A stretch of DNA of 64,000 bases from IMG/VR virus record IMGVR_UViG_3300011258_000777, positions 1 to 64,000 of that record; one strand, 5' to 3'. The first letter of the stretch is position 1; each line of letters opens with the position of its first letter. The notes under the pieces were generated by a model. It was not told the DNA's origin, ran no database searches, and saw nothing but the letters and a program-made list of their open reading frames with translations. The position numbers were made by a program, and so were the translations under genes. This DNA comes from a virus. Shown in pieces: positions 38,270 to 46,664 of this stretch.

Positions 38270-40231
38270 CTAGAGTTCGCAGTGGTCGGAATCGCAGAAC
38301 TTCGTGCCTGCGCCGCCTTCGTCAGTCATAAATCGATGAACAGGAGTAATACCCCTTGACATCTCCTCATACTTTTCCTTATCAATGGGCTCATAAGGAG
38401 CCTGGACATAACCAGTCTCTTCATAGCGAAGGAAAGAAACAGCCTTCAATCTCGTCTCATACATCTCAAGGGCAGTCTTTATGTCTGCCGCTTCTTCTGG
38501 CTTGAAGGTGACTGTGATAGAAACAGAGTTGTCAGCCCAGTAGTGTTGGTATTGTGCTGCTATCTCTAGTTGCTCCCACATTGTGATCTCTCTCTTGCCC
38601 TTAACAAAGTGCTCTTCGTGGACAGGGAACTCAACACACATAGTGTTCGGAGAGTAGTGGTCAGGCTCAATCTTGTATCCTGCTTCTTTGAGGGCAGGGA
38701 GCATGTCACTATCAGCCGCAAAGCGAATGCGACGAATGTAGTATTCATCTTCGGGGTAGTGGATGCCGGGGGTTGAGCCATTGAGAAGAGAGACCGTGCC
38801 AGAAGGCTTGATGCTGGTCATTCGGACAGACTTTGGAATACAAAGCCAATCAGAATACTTTGCGTCAAGACCCTTAACGTGCTCATAAGCATTGTCGCAC
38901 CATTCCATCAACTTACGGCGACCAAACTTATTGAATGCCTGAACAACGCCGGACTGGGAGAGTCCAATGCGGCGGTTCTTTAGCATCTTTGCGTTGGTCT
39001 CAGCCCAATGTGTGTTGGCGAGGGTAACGGTCTTGCCGTAAAGGTAGGCAATCTTGAGGGTAGCGAGGTAATCCTCGTAAGTCTCGTGCTTAGCCGGGAA
39101 TGTCTCTACAAGACAACAAAGCTCGGCATCCTCAAGCTGCTGCTCGACGCACGGGTTGAAGCCCATAACATTCTTATCGTCGTCTCTCGGAGGATCAGCA
39201 AAACGACCGCGAGTTCTTGCGTTGTCTAGCCAGATGTAGCCGGGCTCGCCGTTCTTCTGTGACTGCTCTGCGTGCCAAGTGTAATCCTGACCGACGATGG
39301 CGTGGAAAGAGTTGTTAGAACCCCAGCGATGGTGAGCCAGCTTCTCTGGATCGTTCTTCATCTGTAGGTAATCACGATCTTCGTGATTTCCGAGAGCCAA
39401 CGCCGCAGAACGACGAACATTACCGGCGACAACACAACGACCGATGAGGTTCTCTGTGTCTACGATGTCAACAGATGTGATTTCCTGACCGATGCGACCA
39501 GTGTAAAGCTCTACCAAGCTAGCGTGTAGTTCTTCAAGAGGTCCAGAGCCGCTTGATGTTCCACCAAAGCCGTGAATTGGTGCGCCGTAGGGGCGAATGG
39601 CTGAATAGTCAAACTTTGGAACTTTAGCGCCGTGGAAGAATCCATTTAGCAGAATCTTCACTGAATCGACCCAGCCTTCGCGAGAATCTGGAACGGTGTG
39701 AATGTCTTCTGTTAGGTCGGGCTTTTGAATAGTCAGCGTGCCAGCACCTAGTGTGTCGAAACCGACACCAATGCCCAACATAAGAGCGTCCATCATCCAA
39801 GAGAACAAGTAGCCACCCTTGGTGCCTACCTCTCTGGTGGAACGGAAAGCGCAGTTAAATAAGCCAGCGGCTGTGCGCTCGTTTACAAACTTGGTGCCCA
39901 TCATCCACAGTCCACGACCGGGTGGTGTCCACTTTAGAGTGAATAGTCTGTCATAGGCATCTTTAGCGGTCTTCTGTGACTTTGCGTCATTCCACTCAAG
40001 ACCGAGTTTGTAGACGTGCTGCTTCTGCATGTCAAACATTCCCTCGATGACTCGCCTACAAGTCTGGAACCACTCCTCAGTTCCAGTAGCCTCCTCGTTG
40101 AACTCACTTAGGCGGCGTGCATAGGTGCGTTTAAAAGTTACATAACCGAGAGGACCCCACGGGACTTCACGATCTTTGTATTGCTCTATAAATGTATCTG
40201 ATAGTTTAAATCTACGAATGTGTGTTCTCAT
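38270..40231 (-). CDS. nrdJ: Class II (B12-dependent) ribonucleotide reductase
   Basis: A 653-residue monomeric ribonucleoside-triphosphate reductase like that of Lactobacillus leichmannii. The radical site N-P-C-V-E is present (FNPCVEQQLEDAEL), as is a first redox Cys in GLFNCAFR, a C-terminal shuttle pair in K-F-C-D-S-D-H-C-E-L, and P-S-G-T-V-S-L-L-N-G-S. It uses adenosylcobalamin and works with or without oxygen, needing B12 from the host. Reducing power may come from the phage thioredoxin or glutaredoxin. Ribosome binding site AAGGAG. It overlaps the helicase gene by ATGA. Confidence 0.94.
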   Translation of the reverse strand: MRTHIRRFKLSDTFIEQYKDREVPWGPLGYVTFKRTYARRLSEFNEEATGTEEWFQTCRRVIEGMFDMQKQHVYKLGLEWNDAKSQKTAKDAYDRLFTLKWTPPGRGLWMMGTKFVNERTAAGLFNCAFRSTREVGTKGGYLFSWMMDALMLGIGVGFDTLGAGTLTIQKPDLTEDIHTVPDSREGWVDSVKILLNGFFHGAKVPKFDYSAIRPYGAPIHGFGGTSSGSGPLEELHASLVELYTGRIGQEITSVDIVDTENLIGRCVVAGNVRRSAALALGNHEDRDYLQMKNDPEKLAHHRWGSNNSFHAIVGQDYTWHAEQSQKNGEPGYIWLDNARTRGRFADPPRDDDKNVMGFNPCVEQQLEDAELCCLVETFPAKHETYEDYLATLKIAYLYGKTVTLANTHWAETNAKMLKNRRIGLSQSGVVQAFNKFGRRKLMEWCDNAYEHVKGLDAKYSDWLCIPKSVRMTSIKPSGTVSLLNGSTPGIHYPEDEYYIRRIRFAADSDMLPALKEAGYKIEPDHYSPNTMCVEFPVHEEHFVKGKREITMWEQLEIAAQYQHYWADNSVSITVTFKPEEAADIKTALEMYETRLKAVSFLRYEETGYVQAPYEPIDKEKYEEMSRGITPVHRFMTDEGGAGTKFCDSDHCEL

Positions 40232-41625
40232 TTGCTGTTACTCCTTAGCTTTCTGAACTTGTCATACTTGTTTTTTAAGATTTCTTTTTGTTCCTTCGCG
40301 CCAATTGCAACGGGATTCATTGCAACTTGTGGTCCAGCACCAGCAGGAACAGCCGGCTTAGGCAACATTTTGATGTTTACACTTGATGTGTCCATGAACA
40401 AGTCATAGATGATCCCATCAGGTCCATTGCGATTCTTTGCAATAAACATCTTTGCTTTGTTGTTTTGCTTGTCTTCGATGGTGCGAGACAAAGTGCAGAT
40501 GAAGTCAGCCACGAAGCATTTGTTGAATGCCTCAGAGATCTGCTCCATAGTAACAACTTCAGCATTTAGACCAGAGCGATTGGTCTGTGAGGCGGTCCAG
40601 ACAGGACAATTCATTTCATTGGATAGTCCTCGTAGCTCCTCGTAGATTGACTCCAGTTCTGTTCTTTTTTCTTTCCGCACTACGACGGGTCTCAACAAAT
40701 CTGCGTAGTCTACGATGATTAGACCGGGCGTTATGCCCCTCTTTACTAGACGGGCGAGGTGTGATTTGATGGTGTTCGTTGAGGCAGACTTGGTTGGGTA
40801 TTCCTTGACGATTAGAGTTCCGTCAAGATTGCTGATCTCTTCAAAGATCTCGTCTTTGAAGTTTGTGAGATCGGACAAAGGATACTGTGTGATACAAGAG
40901 TCATAGCGACAAGCAACAACCGTATCCTGCAACTCCAGAGTGTAGTGAACAACAGTCTTGCCCTCTTTAATAGCTTGAGATCCAAGGTGAACAAGAGCCA
41001 TAGACTTACCTGCGCCAGTAGGGGCAATAACGACGCCAAGCTCATTTCTACCAAGTCCGCCACTTGTGATAGTGTCAATTTCTTTCCATCCTGTTGTGAC
41101 CGGAAGTCTAAACTTCGGCTTGTAGCGCTCTTCAAAGTCTGCGATGAAATCGTGACCGAAGTTGTTCTCAGAGCCTAGCTTTAGAGCATCGTTGATGACC
41201 TTTGAGATCTCGTCAAAAGAGCAGGTCTGTAGAAGATTGACCGACTTCATCATAGCTTCCTTTAGCTTCTGCTTGCGGCAGAAGTCCAAGGAGGTCTCTT
41301 TGATGTAATCTATGTCGTCTGCTATCTCATTTGTATGGACTCTCGCAAAGTAATCACGAACCTGCTGCTGTGTTACTTCGCTCTCGCGGTCAAGTTCTGT
41401 CCGCAAGATAGAGATCATCGCATTCGTTGATGGATGCTTCCCATACTTTGTCCTGTAATGGACTATCTTCGCAACAAATGTGCGAAGGTATTCAAGTTCT
41501 AGAAACTCAACATCTAGAACTTCGGTTATTTGATCTGCGAAGGGTCGGTCCTCAAAAATGAGTTGAACCAACCCCTCTTGGAAGGACTTTCCGTACCTTC
41601 CAAAGTCTGCCTTGTGTGCAAGCAT
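40228..41625 (-). CDS. Replicative DNA helicase (DnaB/gp41-like)
   Basis: A 465-residue RecA-fold helicase with Walker A APTGAGKS at 201-208, Walker B LIIVDYADLL and the motif H3/H4 segment T-A-S-Q-T-N-R. The N-terminal 150 residues form the helical domain that binds primase in DnaB and T4 gp41. It unwinds DNA at the fork. No primase gene was recognised in the window. Ribosome binding site AAGGAG, promoter at 41651-41678. Confidence 0.92.
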   Translation of the reverse strand: MLAHKADFGRYGKSFQEGLVQLIFEDRPFADQITEVLDVEFLELEYLRTFVAKIVHYRTKYGKHPSTNAMISILRTELDRESEVTQQQVRDYFARVHTNEIADDIDYIKETSLDFCRKQKLKEAMMKSVNLLQTCSFDEISKVINDALKLGSENNFGHDFIADFEERYKPKFRLPVTTGWKEIDTITSGGLGRNELGVVIAPTGAGKSMALVHLGSQAIKEGKTVVHYTLELQDTVVACRYDSCITQYPLSDLTNFKDEIFEEISNLDGTLIVKEYPTKSASTNTIKSHLARLVKRGITPGLIIVDYADLLRPVVVRKEKRTELESIYEELRGLSNEMNCPVWTASQTNRSGLNAEVVTMEQISEAFNKCFVADFICTLSRTIEDKQNNKAKMFIAKNRNGPDGIIYDLFMDTSSVNIKMLPKPAVPAGAGPQVAMNPVAIGAKEQKEILKNKYDKFRKLRSNSK

Positions 41626-41650
41626 AACACTCCTTGGTCTCGCACTTATA

Positions 41651-41678
41651 AATATAACACACCTAGATAAAAAGTCAA
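41651..41678 (-). promoter_or_regulatory. Sigma-70 promoter of the helicase/nrdJ operon
   Basis: TTGACT (41673-41678), 16-nt spacer ending TGTGT, TATATT (41651-41656). Confidence 0.7.
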
Positions 41679-41718
41679 GGCGAGTTACACTTTATTTTTA
41701 CTCTTGACGCTGCCTAAC

Positions 41719-42030
41719 TTATTTCATAGACTTAGAACCGCGACACTTCCACTTCTTTCGTGATAGTGCGTTGGCGCAGGGTGGATTCTTACATTTCTTG
41801 ATCTTTGCGGATCGTGCGCAGTAAGCATCGCCCTTGGCTGTGCCTGGGCGAATGCGATCACCGCCGCCCTTGGCTTGACCTGATTGTCCGTATGAGCGGC
41901 ACTTACCATTTACGCGCTTAGCAAAGCGTTTGCCCTTGGCAGGCTTACAGGCTTTCTTCTTTTTCTCAGCCATAAGAGCTTCGTACTCTTCTCTGATAAC
42001 CTGTTTAATATATGATTCTGTTAGTTTCAT
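41719..42030 (-). CDS. Basic Cys-rich protein with MKLTES leader (103 aa)
   Basis: A 103-residue protein starting MKLTESYIKQVIREEYEALMAE, followed by a Lys/Gly/Cys-rich basic part with cysteine pairs (C-K-N-P-P-C). The helical leader with Leu/Ile and REE, ending in LxxE, is a pattern I know from many marine T4-like phage proteins. It and the next gene product look like paired, packaged, DNA-binding proteins; this is inference. Confidence 0.65.
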   Translation of the reverse strand: MKLTESYIKQVIREEYEALMAEKKKKACKPAKGKRFAKRVNGKCRSYGQSGQAKGGGDRIRPGTAKGDAYCARSAKIKKCKNPPCANALSRKKWKCRGSKSMK

Positions 42031-42572
42031 CCCTTCTTGCCTCCCTTAGACTTTTTGCCCCAGCTTCCTTTCTTACCACATGCGCCAGGGGTGGGTCTAC
42101 ATGAAGGGTATTTTGATCTCTTTTCATCGCCTGAGCGTCCACATGGTGAGCACTTCTTCTTTCCTGTCTTTTTGTCCTTGCGGCAAGTGTTGCAATCAAC
42201 CCAGCCGCCCTTCTTACCGGGAGCACCTTTGCGACCGAACCAGTCTTTAAGGCTACTCTCGGAAGAAGGTTTAGCCGTTAACTTTTTTTTTTCGGAGAGG
42301 ACTGCTTGATACTCTTCCTTGATGATCTGTAGCAAGTGGTCATCAAACTCTATGCCTTCTTTCTTCTTGGACTTGTTACCCCAATTCGCTGCCCCAACCT
42401 TGCGGCACTTAACGAGAGCACCGCTTGCATAAGCAGATGGCCACACATCATAACGAGCGCGAACCTTGTGATAACAGGCATCTTTCTTGCCTTTAGATTT
42501 CTTTTTCTTTTCGTCTAGTTCGACTTCCTCTTCATTGAGAGAGTCTTCATCAAATTCATAGAGTTCTTCCAT
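42027..42572 (-). CDS. DUF5872-like basic protein (181 aa)
   Basis: A 181-residue protein with the element DACYHKVRARYDVWPSAYAS followed by GALVKCRKVGAANWG (residues about 31-65), which is widespread in large marine viruses and phages. The middle carries a second leader-like helix (LLQIIKEEYQAVLSEKKK), and the C-terminal part is Cys-, Gly- and Lys-rich. It may condense DNA or be an internal head protein. Ribosome binding site GAGG; a CTATTTAC motif lies 16 nt upstream of the ATG. Confidence 0.7.
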   Translation of the reverse strand: MEELYEFDEDSLNEEEVELDEKKKKSKGKKDACYHKVRARYDVWPSAYASGALVKCRKVGAANWGNKSKKKEGIEFDDHLLQIIKEEYQAVLSEKKKLTAKPSSESSLKDWFGRKGAPGKKGGWVDCNTCRKDKKTGKKKCSPCGRSGDEKRSKYPSCRPTPGACGKKGSWGKKSKGGKKG

Positions 42573-42587
42573 TTACCATACCTCGGT

Positions 42588-42596
42588 AGTAAATAG
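42588..42596 (-). promoter_or_regulatory. Candidate late-type motif CTATTTACT
   Basis: TACTATTTACTACC is 16 nt before the ATG of the DUF5872-like gene. Confidence 0.45.
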
Positions 42597-42598
42597 TA

Positions 42599-43564
42599 TC
42601 AATTCTCTTTACATTGCCTAGAAATTCCGTTAAGGAATCCCTTTAGTTCTTCCCAGTTCAGTTCTCCAAAACCATCATTCATCATAAGCCGTAGAAGTTC
42701 GGTCTTGTTGAACTCGCACTCAAAGTTCTCAAGTGCATAGTCGATAGTCTGTTTGCCCTGGATAGAAATCAGCGGGGCATACAACTGCATCATCTGGTAG
42801 TTGTGCTCGATCAGTTCCTTTGACTCTGAAATGTTCTTGTAGACTTTCAGCTTTGAATCGATGTTCTCGCAGTAATTCAATAGCTCGTCAATCGTCACAG
42901 TTCGCTCTTCTTTCATAAACGGCAACTTGGTGGCGATCGTCTTCATCCCAACACGATTGACGCCTGGAAGGTTGTCGCTGGAGTCTCCATCCATAGCACG
43001 AGCGAGCGCCATGTTCGTGGGGTGAACACCCATAGACTCAATCACGGTCTTCTTGGTTTCAATCTTGTCTGTGGTTGGGCGATAAACCACGGTCTCTTCG
43101 TCACAAAGCTGTAAGAAGTCTTTGTCGTTTGAGACGATTACTTTCTGCCAACCCTTATAGTGTGTTGAATTACAGACATAAGAGATGATGTCATCAGCCT
43201 CAACTCTCTCAAGAATAAGCTGGATGATGGGCATCTGGTTTAGATACTCTATAATCTGCATTTGCTGCCAGACTTTGTTCTGTAACTCTTCATTCTCTGT
43301 TAAGTTGTGGACAGAACGATTCAGGCGCAGAGGCTTTCGACCTTCTTTATAAGACGAATTCATAGCCTTACGCTTTTGAGATCCGTTTGGTCCGTCCCAA
43401 CAAATCACAATCTCATTTGGATTTGTCATTCTAACCAGTTTCTGTAGGATCTTGATAGATCCTTTAATCCCGCCAATAGGCTGCCCGTGGTTAGACAGGC
43501 TGGGATCAACAATAAACGCCCTCAAAAACATATTGAGGGCGTCGATTACGAGTACGCGCTTCAT
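42599..43564 (-). CDS. 5'-3' exonuclease / flap endonuclease
   Basis: A 321-residue FEN-family nuclease like T4 RNase H and the 5' nuclease of DNA polymerase I. It has DALNMFLRA at the start, the metal cluster in VEADDII and SNDKDFLQL, and the helix-3-turn-helix GDSSDNLPGVNRVGMKTI. It removes RNA primers and flaps. It complements the PolA-type polymerase of this phage, which has no such domain. Confidence 0.92.
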   Translation of the reverse strand: MKRVLVIDALNMFLRAFIVDPSLSNHGQPIGGIKGSIKILQKLVRMTNPNEIVICWDGPNGSQKRKAMNSSYKEGRKPLRLNRSVHNLTENEELQNKVWQQMQIIEYLNQMPIIQLILERVEADDIISYVCNSTHYKGWQKVIVSNDKDFLQLCDEETVVYRPTTDKIETKKTVIESMGVHPTNMALARAMDGDSSDNLPGVNRVGMKTIATKLPFMKEERTVTIDELLNYCENIDSKLKVYKNISESKELIEHNYQMMQLYAPLISIQGKQTIDYALENFECEFNKTELLRLMMNDGFGELNWEELKGFLNGISRQCKEN

Positions 43565-43582
43565 AGATTACCTCCAGCCCAT

Positions 43583-43611
43583 AATATAACGGGCTGGAGG
43601 CTGTCTGTCAA
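43583..43611 (-). promoter_or_regulatory. Sigma-70 promoter of the 5' nuclease
   Basis: TTGACA (43606-43611), 17-nt spacer, TATATT (43583-43588). Confidence 0.85.
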
Positions 43612-44738
43612 GAGGCTTTGTCTGCCTCGGCATCTACTTCATAGAAGTCTGATGCTTCACCTTCGCGTTTATCAAACTTCTGAACTACTACTTCGTCCAT
43701 AAAGTCCATAACGTGCTGTTTAAACTCTGGATCATTCTGTAGAATCTCGACCCATTTGCTGGGTTGGAACTTCTTAGAGTATTCTCCGCGTGTTAAAGTA
43801 TACCAAGAGCCTGCAACAGTCATAAAACCCTTCAGAGCCTCAAACCAAGACTCTTCATCCTGCACACCAATTGATTCTGTTCCCCATAAGATTCGGAATG
43901 TGCAAGTCCTACCCTGTGTTCCAAAGCGAGACTTTTCAAGCTTGACTTTGACCTCTGAACCAATGCGGAAGCCATTATCGTCAAGCACGTAAGCTGCCTT
44001 GCTCTTGCGACCTGTAAGCCAGATGCGAAGAGAGTAAGCATAGTGCATAGCCTTTCCACCGGGGGTGATGTAAGGCGTCGTCATTGCAATCTGTCTTGCC
44101 ATTGGTCCGTGGGGGATGTTAGTCTTCAACTGATTGAGAACAAGGAACGTAGCTTTCTTGTCTGCTAGAGGAATAACCAACTTTGACATCGCCTTCGCAA
44201 GAATGCGAGCCTTGGTTGCCACCGATGACTGAGGATTGAAGTCACCTGCTACATCTGAAACTGACGGAGTGAATGCTAGAGAGTCCCAGATAAATAGTAA
44301 TTGCTCGTCTGCTGCTCCTAATAATTCTTCAATAGTCTCAAGCACAAACTCTACAGATTGAGCTTGAACATACATCATAGCTCCAATATCACACCCAGCC
44401 TTCTCCAAGAAGGTTGGATCAATCGCAGACTCGGAATCAAAGTAGATTACTCCAATTCCCATCTTTTGTGCATTTGCGGCACACTGGGCTGCTAAGAACG
44501 ACTTACCTGTCGCTTCTAAGCCAGCTAACTCTGTTACCTTACCGACAGGAATTCCAGCGTATTTTCCCTTACAAACGATAGAATCAAGCCATCGGGATCC
44601 TGTTGGAATCCACTGCTTTACTTCTGTGGGATTATCTTCTCGTAGGTCGTGAGCGACATTGCGACCTGCTTTTTTGTTTATCATCGCTCTAAGATCGGAC
44701 ATAGATACACGTCCAGCCTTAGCTTTTGCTTTAGCCAT
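43608..44738 (-). CDS. uvsX: RecA/UvsX-like recombinase
   Basis: A 376-residue RecA-fold recombinase with Walker A GLEATGKS at 73-80, Walker B LLFIWDSLAFTPS, and NQLKTNIPHGP matching the DNA-binding loop region. The C-terminus is acidic. It drives strand exchange for repair and recombination-dependent replication. It has its own promoter with a terminator just upstream (44808-44867). Confidence 0.93.
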   Translation of the reverse strand: MAKAKAKAGRVSMSDLRAMINKKAGRNVAHDLREDNPTEVKQWIPTGSRWLDSIVCKGKYAGIPVGKVTELAGLEATGKSFLAAQCAANAQKMGIGVIYFDSESAIDPTFLEKAGCDIGAMMYVQAQSVEFVLETIEELLGAADEQLLFIWDSLAFTPSVSDVAGDFNPQSSVATKARILAKAMSKLVIPLADKKATFLVLNQLKTNIPHGPMARQIAMTTPYITPGGKAMHYAYSLRIWLTGRKSKAAYVLDDNGFRIGSEVKVKLEKSRFGTQGRTCTFRILWGTESIGVQDEESWFEALKGFMTVAGSWYTLTRGEYSKKFQPSKWVEILQNDPEFKQHVMDFMDEVVVQKFDKREGEASDFYEVDAEADKAS

Positions 44739-44807
44739 TAAGTTCTCCTTATTTTTAACTTTTCTTTTCTTTATTTTTATTTATTTTTGAGCCGAAGCCC
44801 AGTAGTA

Positions 44808-44836
44808 ATTATAACACAGATTTACTAAAAGCGCAA
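44808..44836 (-). promoter_or_regulatory. Sigma-70 promoter of uvsX
   Basis: TTGCGC (44831-44836), 17-nt spacer ending TGTGT, TATAAT (44808-44813). Confidence 0.72.
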
Positions 44837-44837
44837 C

Positions 44838-44867
44838 AGAAAACCCCCACCTTTTTAGGGGTGGGGG
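44838..44867 (-). terminator. Rho-independent terminator after the SSB gene
   Basis: An 8-bp stem of C5ACC paired with GGTG5, followed on the minus strand by TTTTCTGTT. It separates the abundant SSB transcript from uvsX. Confidence 0.8.
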
Positions 44868-44890
44868 CAGACTGGAGCTTGAAGCTTTTA

Positions 44891-45658
44891 CTAGCCAGCC
44901 ATTAGATCGTTGAATGCCTTATCAACACTGGACTTGCCGCCCTGGTTGTACTGTGTTGTCTCTCTTGACCGACTCTCTGCTGACTTATCGCCAGAGAGCA
45001 TACTATCAAGAATGGCTGATACCTCGGCGGGGGTGTGACGAGTGAACAGTCCATCAATGTCGGGCATGTTCTGGAGCAGACCGGGGATAGCATCTGCGTC
45101 TGGTAGAAGCGAACTGGTGTTACGTCGCATCTTCATGTTTGTCTTCGGGTAAGCACCCGGAGCAGTCGGCTTCGTGTAGGTGATGGTGATGTCAGTGCCG
45201 CCCTGCGGGTCGGTGATGTCTCCATACTCGGGGTCTAGGATGTAGCCCAGCAGAAGCTCATAAGCCTGCTTGCCGTAGCCATAAACCTTCACGCCCTCGC
45301 TCTCAAGCCCTCGCACCACTACTGGTGAGAAGTAACGATTGCGAACGAAGAGAGACTTAGCAAGCTTCTTGGTCTCCTCGTCGTTGTTTTCGGTGCCGTC
45401 CTTCCATAGCTGTGAAGCGAAATCACAGATTGGGCACGCCTCACCAAAGTTACGCTTAGGGCACATAACCCCGCCGCGGTGTCCTTCGATGTTGTAGTGG
45501 AAAAAGACCTCCTTAAGCGGATCTCCATCTGAGGCGGGGACGATTCGCACATCGGTGTCGCCCTCTTCCGGCTTAAACCAGACGCTTGTCCTGTCGCTCT
45601 TTCCATTTCCTCGTAGTGCGGCGAGCTTCTTCCGCATTAGCTCCATGTTGATTCCCAT
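44891..45658 (-). CDS. Single-stranded DNA-binding protein (gp32-like)
   Basis: A 255-residue relative of T4 gp32. Cys66, Cys75 and Cys78 (C-P-K-R-N-F-G-E-A-C-P-I-C) with a nearby His (H54 or H60) form the zinc site. The N-terminal region (MELMRKKLAALRG) is the cooperativity element, and the C-terminus ends in V-D-K-A-F-N-D-L-M. It coats ssDNA and organises the replisome. The start at 45658 is chosen from the gp32-like N-terminus; the frame reaching 45784 crosses the promoter at 45710-45738 and is rejected. Confidence 0.9.
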   Translation of the reverse strand: MGINMELMRKKLAALRGNGKSDRTSVWFKPEEGDTDVRIVPASDGDPLKEVFFHYNIEGHRGGVMCPKRNFGEACPICDFASQLWKDGTENNDEETKKLAKSLFVRNRYFSPVVVRGLESEGVKVYGYGKQAYELLLGYILDPEYGDITDPQGGTDITITYTKPTAPGAYPKTNMKMRRNTSSLLPDADAIPGLLQNMPDIDGLFTRHTPAEVSAILDSMLSGDKSAESRSRETTQYNQGGKSSVDKAFNDLMAG

Positions 45659-45709
45659 TGTAGTCTCCTTGTTGTTGGGTATAGTATAGTAAGCGTTCCT
45701 TACCATCTT

Positions 45710-45738
45710 AATGTAACACGCTGTCCAAGTCCTGTCAA
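45710..45738 (-). promoter_or_regulatory. Sigma-70 promoter of the SSB gene
   Basis: TTGACA (45733-45738), 17-nt spacer ending TGTGT, TACATT (45710-45715). A second promoter stands 78 nt upstream. Confidence 0.85.
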
Positions 45739-45787
45739 GCGTATTTGTTTTGGGAGGATGTCTGTGAGCTTCTCCCTTGCTCATCTA

Positions 45788-45816
45788 TAAAGTAACTCGA
45801 CTAGCCTATGCTGTCA
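45788..45816 (-). promoter_or_regulatory. Second sigma-70 promoter of the SSB gene
   Basis: TTGACA (45811-45816), 17-nt spacer, TACTTT (45788-45793), at the very end of the tubulin-like gene. It is the last such site before the structural block. Confidence 0.65.
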
Positions 45817-46664
45817 AGTAGTTTTTGTCCTTGAACGAAATTTGTGTGAGCCACACAGAATCCGAAGTCGGTTTCGTAAGGCGACTCATAGATTCCATAA
45901 GTCACATTTTTGAATGCGTTTCGGGGTTTGTTTTTTAGGCTCTCGACCACTCGGGAGTGGAGTTTTCCGTCCGTCTCCAAGCGCTCATTTGCTATACATA
46001 AGTAGTATGCTACATCACGATCTTCCTCTAGTTTGTAGTACCAATTCTCAGTTAGTTTATCAACTGAGACTATGCCTACAGAGCGGATTCTCTGAACATC
46101 TGAGGGCTTGGAAAGATTACCTACAAGCGCCGTGGTGTGATCAAAAACATTTAAGTAATGAACCGCATAATAGATACTTTTGTTGATTGTGTCAAAGTAT
46201 TTTTTTATTGGAATCTCGCCTATTGTCTTCTCGATTGAAGGGTTGGACAAGATCGTGAAGCTCTTGAATAAACCAGACCGGGCATACTCCTGTAGAATAC
46301 CAAAGATTGCTCTCTCTTGTAACTTCACATCTCCAATCAGGAGATCTACATCTGGTTTGATGTAGAAAATTTCTATCTTTTTTTCTTTTATCTGCTCTAG
46401 TATTGCTAATGTATAGTTCGCAGAGAACGATGAACCACACAGGAACACCTGAACCCTGTCTTGTATTGCCTCTTCCGTCTTGTATGAGGATAGTTTGGGT
46501 GCTTTTCCTTCACAATCCTCTGCTTTTTCTACTTTTGGTAATTTCCGTGTGTATTTGGTGTTCTCCTGTCCTTCCGAGAACAAAAAACAATTATACTCTT
46601 TGTGATTCTCGAATAGAGAGACCACATTACAACCAGCATCGCCAATGCCTATTAGCGAAATCAT
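45801..46664 (-). CDS. Divergent tubulin/FtsZ-like protein
   Basis: A 287-residue protein with tubulin/FtsZ features: LIGIGDAGCNVV at residues 4-15 (FtsZ I-G-V-G-G-A-G-C-N), and VFLCGSSFSANYTLAILEQI at 73-92 aligned with the FtsZ tubulin-signature strand and helix. In FtsZ the loop is GGGTGTG; here it is CGSSFSA, so GTP binding is doubtful. The following strand (I-E-I-F-Y-I-K-P) and helices keep the family order. It overlaps the family-A polymerase gene (ATGA). It could be a filament or scaffold protein, or one that has lost polymerisation. Confidence 0.65.
   Translation of the reverse strand: MISLIGIGDAGCNVVSLFENHKEYNCFLFSEGQENTKYTRKLPKVEKAEDCEGKAPKLSSYKTEEAIQDRVQVFLCGSSFSANYTLAILEQIKEKKIEIFYIKPDVDLLIGDVKLQERAIFGILQEYARSGLFKSFTILSNPSIEKTIGEIPIKKYFDTINKSIYYAVHYLNVFDHTTALVGNLSKPSDVQRIRSVGIVSVDKLTENWYYKLEEDRDVAYYLCIANERLETDGKLHSRVVESLKNKPRNAFKNVTYGIYESPYETDFGFCVAHTNFVQGQKLLDSIG

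Noticed and set aside
44891-45784. An SSB start at 45784.
   Set aside because: That extension would run back through the promoter at 45710-45738 and does not resemble gp32 proteins. The start MGINMEL at 45658 fits.
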